Part shown: positions 42,475-52,100 of the stretch, piece by piece | Layout: every line of letters starts with the position of its first letter | How positions within the stretch are numbered: the first letter of the stretch is position 1 | Origin: an uncultured Oscillospiraceae bacterium | GTDB lineage: Bacteria; Bacillota; Clostridia; Oscillospirales; Acutalibacteraceae | Reading direction: 5' to 3' | Length of the DNA: 64,000 bases | Assembly (NCBI GenBank): GCA_900555015.1 | Contig: USJL01000004.1 | Location: 37,774 to 101,773 of the forward strand | Translations under genes and position numbers: made by a program | The notes under the pieces: model-generated | Told to the model about the DNA's origin: nothing | Database searches by the model: none | What the model saw: the letters and a program-made list of their open reading frames with translations, nothing else

Positions 42475-43388
42475 AATGACTTCAAATATCCATAAACGGC
42501 AACACCCGCTGCATTATCGCAACTGAATTCCGGTGCGGCAAAATAAGCGTTATACCTTTCGGTAATGTAATTGCGTAAATACGAGTTACTGGAAACTCCG
42601 CCGGAAAAAATAACAGGCATGTTGCCATATTTTTCTAATATCAAATTTAACATTTTATCTATTGTTAACGTTACACAATGAAGAACAAACTTTGAAACAT
42701 CATATTGATTTTCACCGTTTTCAATCATTTTTTTAACTTTGTTTTCTACGCCGGATAATGAACAATTAATGCCTTTAAACGACGGTTTAAAATTATATTT
42801 TTTATCACTTTGTTTAGACAACTCGTCTATTTCTTTTCCACAGGGAAAATCAAGTCCCAACATAACGCCGGTTCTGTCAATAGCTTGTCCTGCTTTAAGG
42901 TCAAGGCTTTCAGAAACAACTTGCGCCTTTATTATCTCATTTTTATCAGGAGTAACAAGAAGTGCTTCAGTAGTCCCACCGGATAAATGAAAAGCAATAA
43001 ACGGACTGTTAATAAACTCCATTTTATCTACACTGTAAAGTGCTGCCAAAATATGCCCAGCCTGATGAGATGTTTTATAAACAGGTGCATTAGAAAACTC
43101 GGCTACGGTAATTGCATTACATTCACCGACAAGAAAGCACGGCATATAACTTTCTTCAACATTTCTTGGTTTATTGCTGACGGCGACAGCATTAACTTTA
43201 ACTTCGCCTAAATTTAACGAAGAAACAAGTTGAGGTAAATTTACGGTATGCTGAAAAACTGCTTCACTTTGGCGAAGACCTTTTTCACCGTGCCTAACTG
43301 TGAGCAACTTTTTACGTTGAATTATTTTTTCTCCGTCAAAAACAGCAACTGAAGTAGTATAATTACTTGTATCAAAACCTACAAACAT
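42471..43388 (-). CDS. Peptidase M22 / TsaD-Kae1-like protein (ASKHA fold paralogue)
   Basis: 305 aa. ASKHA-type start FVGFDTSNYTTSVAVFDG, HQAGHILAALYS (a variant of the HxxGH metal motif of TsaD), FHLSGGTTEALLV and IFSGGVSSNSYLRNYI for nucleotide binding. True TsaD makes the t6A tRNA modification; this is shorter and more divergent, and sits between nusB and xseA, so it is probably a clostridial paralogue rather than TsaD itself. Its function is not established. It begins at the nusB stop codon. Confidence 0.8.
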   Translation of the reverse strand: MFVGFDTSNYTTSVAVFDGEKIIQRKKLLTVRHGEKGLRQSEAVFQHTVNLPQLVSSLNLGEVKVNAVAVSNKPRNVEESYMPCFLVGECNAITVAEFSNAPVYKTSHQAGHILAALYSVDKMEFINSPFIAFHLSGGTTEALLVTPDKNEIIKAQVVSESLDLKAGQAIDRTGVMLGLDFPCGKEIDELSKQSDKKYNFKPSFKGINCSLSGVENKVKKMIENGENQYDVSKFVLHCVTLTIDKMLNLILEKYGNMPVIFSGGVSSNSYLRNYITERYNAYFAAPEFSCDNAAGVAVYGYLKSL

Positions 43389-43780
43389 TACTTGCTCCTT
43401 GAGTAACTGCCTAAAATACCGTTAACGAATGCCGAATCTTCCTTGCCTGAATACTTTTTGGCAAGTTCAACGGCTTCGTTAATTACAACATTTTCCGGCA
43501 CGTCATTCATATTATCAAGTTCAAAAATTGCAAGACGTAAGATTGAAAGATTTACTTTAGAAATTCTGTTTATTTTCCAACCTTTTAACAAAGGCTCAAT
43601 TTTTGCGTCAATATCATTTTTTAAAGAAACCGTTCCGTTAAAAAGTTCTTTACCGTAAGCGGAAAGCGGTGCAATATTTTCACTGTAAATTTCTTCCAAC
43701 TCATCTAACGGCTTGTCCTTAAAAAACTCACTTTCATAAATAAGAACAAAAGCCTGTTCTCTCATTTCACTGCGATTCAT
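43388..43780 (-). CDS. nusB: Transcription antitermination factor NusB
   Basis: 130 aa, all-helical. N-terminal REQAFVLIYESEF and C-terminal VINEAVELAKKYSGKEDSAFVNGILG are diagnostic. It joins NusE/S10 on boxA RNA in rRNA antitermination. It heads the nusB-M22-xseA-xseB-ispA-dxs run after a terminator. AGGAGGATAT precedes the ATG. Confidence 0.95.
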   Translation of the reverse strand: MNRSEMREQAFVLIYESEFFKDKPLDELEEIYSENIAPLSAYGKELFNGTVSLKNDIDAKIEPLLKGWKINRISKVNLSILRLAIFELDNMNDVPENVVINEAVELAKKYSGKEDSAFVNGILGSYSRSK

Positions 43781-43789
43781 ATATCCTCC

Positions 43790-43829
43790 AAAAAAACACG
43801 GCTGAAAATAAACAATATACTTTCAGCCG
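43790..43829 (-). terminator. Terminator between asp23 and nusB
   Basis: CGGCTGAAA / TTTCAGCCG stem followed by TGTTTTTTT on the minus strand. Confidence 0.88.
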
Positions 43830-43838
43830 AATTAATAA

Positions 43839-44231
43839 TCACTCTTCACTTTCACAAGGTTCAACAGAGTTCTCAGGCTCTTCATTTTCAACTGAGGCAA
43901 TAATAACATTAACTTTTGAAACATATTTGCCTGTCATATTTTGAACAGATTCTTTAACAACTTTCTGAACTTTTTCTGCAACAGGCTGAATTTTAGCACC
44001 AGCTTCAATGTTAATGTAAACAAAAACTTTTAATGCATCCCCGTCTTGAACAACTCTTACAGGGCTCATAACTTTCAAACTGCCGTTTTTAATTGTGGAA
44101 ACAACATCTGCGGGTTTATTTGAAAATCCCGTAACACCGTCCACATCTTTAGCTGCATTGGTTATGATTGAAGAAATTGCTTCTTCGGATATTACAAGAC
44201 TGCCTCTAGCAGTGTGATTTGAAATTTCCAT
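43839..44231 (-). CDS. Asp23/Gls24 family envelope stress protein (YqhY-like)
   Basis: 130 aa. Start EISNHTARGSLVISEEAISSIITNAAKDVDGV, then VFVYINIEAGAKIQPVAEKVQKVVKESVQNMTG, the classical Asp23 pattern. These small proteins are linked to membrane/envelope and lipid homeostasis; B. subtilis YqhY sits near acc genes and nusB in the same neighbourhood. The C-terminal tail is acidic. It has its own promoter (44256-44284) and terminator. Confidence 0.9.
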   Translation of the reverse strand: MEISNHTARGSLVISEEAISSIITNAAKDVDGVTGFSNKPADVVSTIKNGSLKVMSPVRVVQDGDALKVFVYINIEAGAKIQPVAEKVQKVVKESVQNMTGKYVSKVNVIIASVENEEPENSVEPCESEE

Positions 44232-44255
44232 ATTTAAAACTCCTTTGCTTTTTGT

Positions 44256-44284
44256 ATTCTAACATAAAATAAATAAATATACAA
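44256..44284 (-). promoter_or_regulatory. Sigma-A promoter of the asp23 gene
   Basis: TTGTAT and TAGAAT, 17-base spacer, minus strand, ahead of AAAGGAG and the start codon. Confidence 0.65.
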
Positions 44285-44286
44285 GT

Positions 44287-44919
44287 TTATTTTGACTGTA
44301 TTATTGTAACATTTTCAAATCCGCATCCCAACTGCGTTGTAGCAATTTCTTTTATCTGTAAAATTAATTCATCTGTCAATTCTTCACTGTCAACAATAAC
44401 ATCAACCCTTGTGCCTTCACTATCAACAACAGCAAGGCAATTATTTACTCCTTTTGCCTGAACAAGCGTTTCAATTTTATTTTCTATCTCAATGTATGAT
44501 GACATTTTTGAAATACTTTCGGCAGCGGTTTTTCTTGCTTCATCGCCTTCTTCAGAAGAGTCAACTACAGCCTGCAATTCTTCCAAAGCTTCATCCCTTG
44601 CTTTTTGACGGTCAACACGTGCCGATGAAAAATAATCATTTTCATCAGTAGCATCAACCTGGGTAGTTGCATCAACATATGTTGCTTCGCCAAGCGTTTT
44701 ATTTGAAGTGGAAATTGAGCTGATTTTTGATGATATATCGCTGTTTTCCCAATACCAATTACCGCCGATACCCACAGCAAGCAGAAGAACAAACACAGAA
44801 ATTGCAGTTCTTGTTTTTCTGCGTTTTCTTTTTTTCAATTCATCCTCGGTTAACAAGCCTTTTACCTTTTTGTTTTCACCTAATGTCACTAACTCGTTTT
44901 TTTCTTTATTTTCATCCAT
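44287..44919 (-). CDS. spoIIIAH: Stage III sporulation protein AH
   Basis: 210 aa. One TM helix (about residues 33-51, RTAISVFVLLLAVGIGGNWYW) and an extracytoplasmic YscJ/FliF-like ring-building domain at the C-terminus (CLAVVDSEGTRVDVIVDSEELTDELILQI). SpoIIIAH in the mother-cell membrane binds SpoIIQ across the septum in the feeding-tube channel. The ATG after GGGTGATATTT is chosen over a GTG three codons earlier. It is the last gene of the spoIIIA operon. Confidence 0.92.
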   Translation of the reverse strand: MDENKEKNELVTLGENKKVKGLLTEDELKKRKRRKTRTAISVFVLLLAVGIGGNWYWENSDISSKISSISTSNKTLGEATYVDATTQVDATDENDYFSSARVDRQKARDEALEELQAVVDSSEEGDEARKTAAESISKMSSYIEIENKIETLVQAKGVNNCLAVVDSEGTRVDVIVDSEELTDELILQIKEIATTQLGCGFENVTIIQSK

Positions 44920-44924
44920 AAATA

Positions 44925-45470
44925 TCACCCTTCGGAACTTAATTTTGAAACAGAAATTCTGTTTGATGAAATATTAAAAAGCGCTGAAACGCATTTAATA
45001 ACTTTTTCCTTAACTACAGTATTATCTCCGCCGCTGCAAACCACAGCAACACCCTCAACATTTGGAAATTTTTCTTTTAAAAGCAGCGGCGTATCACCAT
45101 CATCGCCGTCATATATTACATATTCATCACTTTCCGATTTAGAATTTTCACTTGAAGAGGAATCGGTATTTTTTGCATAAACACTTTCACTTGTATTACG
45201 CAGAGTAATCATAACCTTACATTCACCAACACCGTCAATACTTGAAATAATATCTGTTAGCTGAACGTTTAACGACTCAACATAAGCGTTATAATCCGTT
45301 TCGTTATACTGAATTTTATCATTATTTGAATTCCCCGAAAAATTAACTTCCGACAGTAAAATTAACAATATCCCTACAAAACCAACGGCTATTATTATTT
45401 TATTTTTATTTTTTGATTGAGTAAAATCGGTAAAAAATTTTTTCACCTTACTCGCCCAAACATTTAACAT
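44925..45470 (-). CDS. spoIIIAG: Stage III sporulation protein AG
   Basis: 181 aa. One N-terminal TM helix (KIIIAVGFVGILLILLSEV) followed by a ring-building domain split by a Ser-rich linker (SSSSENSKSESDEY) and ending VKCVSALFNISSNRISVSKL. SpoIIIAG forms the large 30-mer ring of the channel. It overlaps spoIIIAF by 23 bases. Confidence 0.92.
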   Translation of the reverse strand: MLNVWASKVKKFFTDFTQSKNKNKIIIAVGFVGILLILLSEVNFSGNSNNDKIQYNETDYNAYVESLNVQLTDIISSIDGVGECKVMITLRNTSESVYAKNTDSSSSENSKSESDEYVIYDGDDGDTPLLLKEKFPNVEGVAVVCSGGDNTVVKEKVIKCVSALFNISSNRISVSKLSSEG

Positions 45471-45888
45471 CTGCTACCAACCCTAATTCCTTATAAACAA
45501 AATCTTTAATTTCCTCTGCATTACTGCCGTCAGGTACATAAATGCTTATTTTCTCTATTTCCGTTTCTTCGCTGTTCGCACTGCATTCAACACTTACATT
45601 GGCGTTAATGTTTTGTTCCTGCAATTTTGTTTTTATTAATAATTCTATGTTCTTTTTATTTGAATCATTTAGCTCACTTACATAAACATTTGAAAAAGCA
45701 GGAAATTCAACATTTAAATTTTTAAACTCATAATCCGTTAGCGGATAAATAAATGAAACAAAAATAAACAAAGATATTATAATCTTATAAAATTTACCTA
45801 CGTTACCCTTAGGAATAAACGCAGAAAATATTACAGACAGTATAAGCGTTGTACATACTGAAAAAATCCAATTTTTAATAAAATCCAT
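45448..45888 (-). CDS. spoIIIAF: Stage III sporulation protein AF
   Basis: 146 aa from the ATG at 45888, which follows AAAGGTAGTTAAA. Two N-terminal TM helices (IFSVCTTLILSVIFSAFI and IIISLFIFVSFIYPL) and a soluble ring-building-like domain. Part of the channel complex. Confidence 0.9.
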   Translation of the reverse strand: MDFIKNWIFSVCTTLILSVIFSAFIPKGNVGKFYKIIISLFIFVSFIYPLTDYEFKNLNVEFPAFSNVYVSELNDSNKKNIELLIKTKLQEQNINANVSVECSANSEETEIEKISIYVPDGSNAEEIKDFVYKELGLVADVKCLGE

Positions 45889-45889
45889 T

Positions 45890-47035
45890 TTAACTACCTT
45901 TTGTTGCAACTAAAATTCCTAATGAAATTATTGTTGTAACCATCGACAAAATCAAAATAACATTCATAATAAGTAATGCATCACAAAAAGCTTTTATAAC
46001 CGATGAAACAGATTTATCACAAAATGTTTCTGCAATAACTGATGAAAAATTCAGAAAAAATCGCCAAAAAGCAACCTGGATAATTGAAGGTAAAAAAACC
46101 AATCCAACAGCAATAATGCCGACTATACCGACGCCCGATTTAATTAAGGAAGAATAAGATTGAATAGAAAGCAAGCCCTCACTGATTGCACTTCCGATAA
46201 CCGGAACAACCGAATTTATGGCAAACCTTACAGAACGCAGTCCCAAAGCATCTGCCCTGGAAGCAACTGCTGTTTTGATAGAAAGCACTGACACAAATGC
46301 TGCCGAACAAACCGAAATAGCCGTTGTTATGTATTTTTTTAACATTGTTATTATTCCGCTTAAATTTAATTCGCTTCGTATTCCGGAACATATTCCCAAT
46401 GCCAAAAAAGCATTTGAAAGCGGTATAAAAATGTTGGCTGATATGTAATTTAATACCTGTGCCAAAAACAAAAGCATGGCATTTGTTGATAACGAAGATA
46501 CAGCATTGCCGGAACAAGCCGCAATTACACAAAAAGCAGGTGCAAATGCGTACATAAAATCAGAGCAAACCGATATGGAAGTACACGCAACAGCGACCGT
46601 ATTTTTTAATTCAGAACATAATATTATTGATATAACAAGTGCACTGACTGTTGAATAAAGACTTGATGATTCATTATCATTAACACTTGATTTTAAATTA
46701 TTAAAAAGTGCGGACAATATAATAAAAACCAAAATAACCAATGTTGACTGAAAAGGCGTTTTAACTGATTTTTTTACCGAATCTGTTAAAATGGTTTTAA
46801 AGTCGGAAAAGGAAATATTTATAAGCTTTTCATAATTAAAATCAAGAAAACCCGCCTCGTTTAAAAAATCATATGTTTCTTCATCCAAATATTCAAATGA
46901 AGACAAATCATAGTTTGATAAAAAAGAATCATATTCATTTTCATTTGTAATTTCTTCACCGAAAGCAGTAAACGGCAAAAAAGCAAAAAAGCATAAGCAC
47001 AAAAATAACGACAAGTATTTTAAAAATTTTTTCAT
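45890..47035 (-). CDS. spoIIIAE: Stage III sporulation protein AE
   Basis: 381 aa. N-terminal signal peptide (KYLSLFLCLCFFAFLPFTAFGEE), an extracytoplasmic helical segment and then about seven TM helices, with the conserved block LKKYITTAISVCSAAFVSVLSIK. It is the polytopic subunit of the SpoIIIA apparatus and starts at the spoIIIAD stop. Confidence 0.92.
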   Translation of the reverse strand: MKKFLKYLSLFLCLCFFAFLPFTAFGEEITNENEYDSFLSNYDLSSFEYLDEETYDFLNEAGFLDFNYEKLINISFSDFKTILTDSVKKSVKTPFQSTLVILVFIILSALFNNLKSSVNDNESSSLYSTVSALVISIILCSELKNTVAVACTSISVCSDFMYAFAPAFCVIAACSGNAVSSLSTNAMLLFLAQVLNYISANIFIPLSNAFLALGICSGIRSELNLSGIITMLKKYITTAISVCSAAFVSVLSIKTAVASRADALGLRSVRFAINSVVPVIGSAISEGLLSIQSYSSLIKSGVGIVGIIAVGLVFLPSIIQVAFWRFFLNFSSVIAETFCDKSVSSVIKAFCDALLIMNVILILSMVTTIISLGILVATKGS

Positions 47036-47412
47036 TTCAAAAGTCCCGTTATAATATTTAAAACAGTTTCAAACAAAGGCATTACCATTGCAACAATAAC
47101 AATTTTTGTGGCAGTTTCAGTTTGATTGGCAAGGGAATTTTCACCTGCGTCCCTGCATAAATCAGCAGTAAATTGTGATATAAGGGTAATTCCTAAAACT
47201 TTTACCATAATTTTTATATATTCTTCGGCGGAACCTACAGCTTGAGACATAGACGACAACTTTCCGAATATTCCGATAAGTTGATTTATAAGTAAATAAA
47301 ATATCATTCCGGATGCGGCAAGAATGATTATTAAAGATACGGTTTTACTGTAATCTTTAACAAACACACCTAAAAACAAAGCGCAAAACGATATGCCCAA
47401 AATTTCAATCAT
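47032..47412 (-). CDS. spoIIIAD: Stage III sporulation protein AD
   Basis: 126 aa polytopic membrane protein (about four TM helices). EYIKIMVKVLGITLISQFTADLCRDAGENSLANQTE is the family signature. Overlaps spoIIIAC and spoIIIAE by 4 bases each. Confidence 0.93.
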   Translation of the reverse strand: MIEILGISFCALFLGVFVKDYSKTVSLIIILAASGMIFYLLINQLIGIFGKLSSMSQAVGSAEEYIKIMVKVLGITLISQFTADLCRDAGENSLANQTETATKIVIVAMVMPLFETVLNIITGLLK

Positions 47413-47603
47413 AAATCAAACAGCGCCTTTACTGTTGTAAACAACTCGCTAATTTCAGGAATAAGCATCATTAAAACAACAATTACACCTGCCAATGTTG
47501 TTAACATTGCTTGGTCTTCTCTGCCGCTTCTAACCAAAACAGTATTTAATACAGCCACGATAATTCCTATAGCCGCAATTTTAAAAATTAAATTAACATC
47601 CAT
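47409..47603 (-). CDS. spoIIIAC: Stage III sporulation protein AC
   Basis: 64 aa two-TM protein. MDVNLIFKIAAIGIIVAVLNTVLVRSGREDQAML is canonical. The ATG at 47603 gives the family length; the open frame extends 16 codons upstream into spoIIIAB. Confidence 0.93.
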   Translation of the reverse strand: MDVNLIFKIAAIGIIVAVLNTVLVRSGREDQAMLTTLAGVIVVLMMLIPEISELFTTVKALFDL

Positions 47604-47617
47604 AGCAACACCATAAT

Positions 47618-48079
47618 TTAAGCCAATATAATTGAAACAGCCAAACCGCAAAAAACACCTAAAGCGGCATACAGTTTGCTATGACTTTTATAATATTCGT
47701 AATATTTATTTTTGCTGTCTTCAAAAGCAATTTTAACCGAATCTATTACCTCTATAACAGAATCTGCATCGGTATTACCAAGCACATTAAAAAGTGCATT
47801 TAATTTTTGATTTTCAAAATCACTTAACCCGCAATCAATATTTATGCAATTTAAATCAATATTTTTAAGGAATGTTAAATGAGATAAACTGCTGTTTACA
47901 GCTAAATTTTTAATTATTAATTCAGTGCTGTTTATGTAATAACCCAATTCAATCTTCATTAAATTGCACATCTGGATTAATTCACACGAAATCACATATT
48001 TAACTCTCAACTTATAAGCCATACTTATACCGGTCAGTATTGATACCGAATTTATCAAAATAATTCCCACAAATTTCAC
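47618..48079 (-). CDS. spoIIIAB: Stage III sporulation protein AB
   Basis: 153 aa. N-terminal TM helix (VGIILINSVSILTGISMAYKL), a soluble GspF-like helical domain and a C-terminal TM helix (LYAALGVFCGLAVSIILA). The GTG start gives the full family N-terminus but places the first 68 bases inside spoIIIAA. An internal ATG at 48022 would remove the first TM helix and is less likely. Confidence 0.88.
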   Translation of the reverse strand: MKFVGIILINSVSILTGISMAYKLRVKYVISCELIQMCNLMKIELGYYINSTELIIKNLAVNSSLSHLTFLKNIDLNCINIDCGLSDFENQKLNALFNVLGNTDADSVIEVIDSVKIAFEDSKNKYYEYYKSHSKLYAALGVFCGLAVSIILA

Positions 48080-49004
48080 TTCTTATTTCACTTACTTCCG
48101 TAATATCAAAATCATTAGTATAATTTTTCAGCAACACAACATACTTAAAATTACCGGAACAAATTAACCGCTGCACTATGGGTTTATTAACAATATCCTG
48201 CAATGAAGACGCATGAACCGAAACAGCAAACCCAACGCCGGATAAAAAACCTTGCTCAATTTGATACACTTCATTTAAAGATGTAATTTCATCACAAATT
48301 ATATACTCCGGTGATAAACTTCGTATTGCAATTTCAATTCCTTTTGCCTTTGGAAATGCTGAAATAACATCGGAATTAACACCTATATCTGCAATTATTT
48401 TTCCTGAGTTTTTGAAAGCGATCTCACATCTTTCATCAATAAAAGAAATTTTACGGTATTTACTGTTAAAACCTGAAGATAATAATCTGCCCAAATCACG
48501 CAAAAAGGTTGTTTTTCCGCCTGCCGGCGGTGAAGCAACAATAATACTTGGCAATTCATTAACATACAGAGTATTCATTATTTGGCGTGCACAGTTTTTA
48601 ATTTCCTTCGCAATCCTTATGTTAAATGAACTTACATCTTTAACAGAAAACACACTATTTTCTTTAATAACTGCGGTAGATGCAATTCCAACCCTATTTC
48701 CACCATTTAATGTTATAAAACCGTTAACAACATCATCAATTACTGTGTGAACGGAATAATTGCTCAACCGTTTATACAACAAATCAAATTCTTCGTCATA
48801 TACAACATAACAATAATCAGATGCGAAATTAAGTAATTTGCCTGATTCGGTAACAAACAGCGACTGCCTGCCAAACACCAAAACAACAGGCAAATTTCTT
48901 CTTATTCTTATTTCTGTCAGTTGCCTTAATATTTCTTTAGGCAACGATAAAATCAAATTGCATATATCATCGGTTAAATACGGAGTAACTGTTTCTAAAC
49001 TCAA
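48012..49004 (-). CDS. spoIIIAA: Stage III sporulation protein AA (secretion-type ATPase)
   Basis: About 330 aa. Walker A ASPPAGGKTTFLRDLGR and Walker B-like ISFIDERCEIA, with IICDEITS further on. Related to type II/IV secretion ATPases; it powers the SpoIIIA-SpoIIQ channel in the mother cell. Start: a GTG at 49013 is directly preceded by GAGG and too close to it, so a TTG at 49004, 6 bases after GAGGTG, is preferred. A sigma-E-like promoter precedes the operon. Confidence 0.92.
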   Translation of the reverse strand: MSLETVTPYLTDDICNLILSLPKEILRQLTEIRIRRNLPVVLVFGRQSLFVTESGKLLNFASDYCYVVYDEEFDLLYKRLSNYSVHTVIDDVVNGFITLNGGNRVGIASTAVIKENSVFSVKDVSSFNIRIAKEIKNCARQIMNTLYVNELPSIIVASPPAGGKTTFLRDLGRLLSSGFNSKYRKISFIDERCEIAFKNSGKIIADIGVNSDVISAFPKAKGIEIAIRSLSPEYIICDEITSLNEVYQIEQGFLSGVGFAVSVHASSLQDIVNKPIVQRLICSGNFKYVVLLKNYTNDFDITEVSEIRSEICGNYFDKFGINTDRYKYGL

Positions 49005-49023
49005 TTCCGTCACCTCACAGTAA

Positions 49024-49053
49024 GATATATGTTATCTTGTCCCTAAATATTAC
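49024..49053 (-). promoter_or_regulatory. Possible sigma-E promoter of the spoIIIA operon
   Basis: Minus-strand GTAATATT - 14 bases - CATATATC resembles the mother-cell sigma-E consensus (ATA-type -35; CATACANT -10). In B. subtilis spoIIIA is a sigma-E operon. The match is imperfect. Confidence 0.5.
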
Positions 49054-49060
49054 TCAAAAA

Positions 49061-49085
49061 ATTCATCAATAAATGATTGATGAAT
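49061..49085 (+). promoter_or_regulatory. Inverted repeat overlapping the -35 box of the YfhO gene
   Basis: ATTCATCAAT and ATTGATGAAT are perfect reverse complements with a 5-base spacer, and the right arm contains the TTGATG -35 box. A second AATGATTGAT copy follows directly. This could be an operator. Confidence 0.45.
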
Positions 49086-49105
49086 GATTGATATTATGTT
49101 ATTAT
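49077..49105 (+). promoter_or_regulatory. Sigma-A promoter of the GtrA-YfhO gene
   Basis: TTGATG - 17 bases - TATTAT, about 30 bases before the start codon. Confidence 0.6.
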
Positions 49106-49136
49106 TTTATAAGATATTAAACAGGCAGGTTTATTT

Positions 49137-52100
49137 ATGAAAAACACAATTAAAACATGCAAAACAAAATCTAACAAACTGATTAACGGTGAAACTATTA
49201 ACTACGCTGTTTCATTTTTACTATCATTTATTTCAATAATATGTATTAAACAAATTTTTAAAACATTTTTGGGAGTTAACACTCAAATATCCGTTCTAAT
49301 TGGCTTTATTACAGGCGAAATAATACTTTACTTAACAGAACGGTATTTTGTTTTTAAAGATGAAGGCATTAATTCAACGGCTAAACAACTTTTATTTTCT
49401 GTTTTAAATTGTTTGCTTCATTTTGGCATATACAAATTATTTGATTTGCTTATTTGCAAACTCTTAAACGGATATTCATATTCTGCTTGGTTTGCAGCCG
49501 GAGTATTCGTGTTTATATTAAATTATGCCGTTGCAAGGGTATTTGTATTTGATTGTTTAAGCAGTGCCGAAAACAAGAGAAACGGCAAAATTTACAAAAT
49601 ATTTTTTTATAACAGATATTCATTTTTATCAATGCTTGGCGCATTAATTTGCTTGTTATTTTTCTATATATTGTTCAGTGTTTTCCCTTTTGGCGATACA
49701 ACTGTTTTAAGAATGGACTTATATCATCAATACGGTCCGCTTTTCACGGAATTGTTTGACAGAATTGTTGAAAGAAAAAGCTTTATATACAGCTTTACTT
49801 CAGGCGGAGGCTCAAGTTTTTTAGGCAACTATTTTAACTATCTTTCAAGCCCTTTAAGTGCATTAATTTTTTTATTTGACAGAATTCAGATTCCGTTTGC
49901 AATAAGCTTTCTTGTTGGATTTAAATGCATTCTCTCTTCCGGCTCATTTTCCTACTATTTAAGAAAAAGTCAAAAAGTAAATAATGTATTCATCAGTGTT
50001 TTTGGATTGCTTTATGCATTTTGTGCTTATTTTCTTGCTTATTTTTGGAATATTATGTGGCTTGACGCGTTAGTTTTATTCCCGTTTGTAGTATTAGGCA
50101 TAGAAAAAATAATTAACGAGGGTAAGCCAAAGCTGTACATTATTTCATTAGCTCTCATGCTGTTTTGCAATTACTACATGGGCTATATGGCTTGTATTTT
50201 TGCTGTAATTTACTTTATTGCGTATTATTTTATCAATAACAATTTAAGCAGTAAAATTAAATCAAAAGATGTTAAAAATAAGATTCTTTGTAATAAATTC
50301 ATAAACAGAGGAATTAACTTTGCCTTATCTTCTCTTTGTGTTGGAATGATTTGTGCTTTTTTCCTTGTACCGGTATACTTTATTCTTACATCGTCAAGTG
50401 CAACTTCCGGAACATTTCCGAAAACATTTGAAAGTTACTTTGGAATATTTGATTTTATTAAAAATCATTTTGCTTTTCTTGAAACAACTATACGTTCAAG
50501 CGGCGACGATGTATTGCCAAACGTTTACTGCGGTATTTTAACACTGATACTTGTTCCTTTATTTGTAATCAATAAAAATATTAAAACCAGAGAAAAAGGA
50601 ATATATATATTACTCTTGCTGTTTTTCCTTTTCTGTTTTGACAATAATGTTGCCAATTACATTTGGCATGCTTTGCATTTTCCAAATGATTTGCCATACA
50701 GATTTTCATATATGTATTCATTTTTGTTACTTTTAATTTCATGCAAAACAATTAACAATATTAAAGCAATAAGCATTAAAGATATCGGATTTGTTTCAAT
50801 GGCGTGGATTGCTTTAATTGTTATTGCACAGGAAACCGCAACATCAAAAATGAGCGATTATACTATTTATGCAACAATAGCCTTTATAATTATTTGGTGT
50901 GCATTTTTCTTTGCTTACAAAAGAAAAAAAATCAACAAACTTATTATTGGAACTATTGTAGTAGCAATAACATTTTGCGAGATTATTGTTTGCGACACAA
51001 AAGCACTGGGACTTTCACAAAAATTAAGTGATTACACCGTTAACTACCCTGCATATACAGAATGTGTAAATTACATTGAAGATAATGACAATTCGCTTTA
51101 TAAAACCGAACTTTCTGAGTTGAATACCAGAATGGACCCTTGCCTTTACGGATATAACGGAATCAGCGTTTTTTCATCTATGGCATACGAAAACTACTCT
51201 GGTTTACAATACAGCTTAGGTATGTACGGCAACAGAATTAACAGTTACACATATAACACTCAAACTCCTGTATATAATATGATGTACAACCTGAAATACA
51301 TTATATATACAGGTGAAAATACACGACCGTCAACAAATCTTTACACCAAATACTACGAATGCAGCAACGGAAAATCGGTTGTTTTTACAAATGATTATTT
51401 TCTTCCTATTTCATATTGTGTAAATGAAAATATAAACGGATGGAATACCGAAGAAGGAAATCCGTTTGAAGTTCAAAGCGACTGGTTTAAACTGTCTACA
51501 GGCTTTTCCGATGTATTTAAAGAGGTTAACTATATAAATTGCACACACGACGGTGTTATAGGCAATGATGTAACCTCAAACGGTGAATATCAATACAGCG
51601 GCAATTCAAACACAGGCTCTATAGACATCACAATTAAGCCAAATATTAACGGTAATGTTTACCTTTATGTATCTTCAAGAGAAATAAAAAATTTGTCTTG
51701 CACAAGCAATGATGACAGTATTACTCAATCAATAGAAACTCCGTATATTTTGGATTTAGGATATAAAACAGTAGATGAAGAAATAACCGTTTCACTTGAT
51801 TGCACAAATCTTGATGATGCAAGCGGCAGTTATGACATTTACTGTTACAGTGCAGACGATGCTGTTTTAAAAGCGGGATATAAATTATTAAACTCACAAT
51901 CAATCAATATAACCGATTTTAACGAAACTGAAATCACAGGGACTATTAACGCCAAAAGCAACTGCGTTTTATATTCATCAATACCGTATGATGAAGGATG
52001 GACAGTAACAGTTGACGGTGAAAAGGCAGAAACATTTGCAGTTGGCAACAGTCAATTAGGAATTATGCTTAAACCCGGAGAGCATGAAATCAAATATAAA

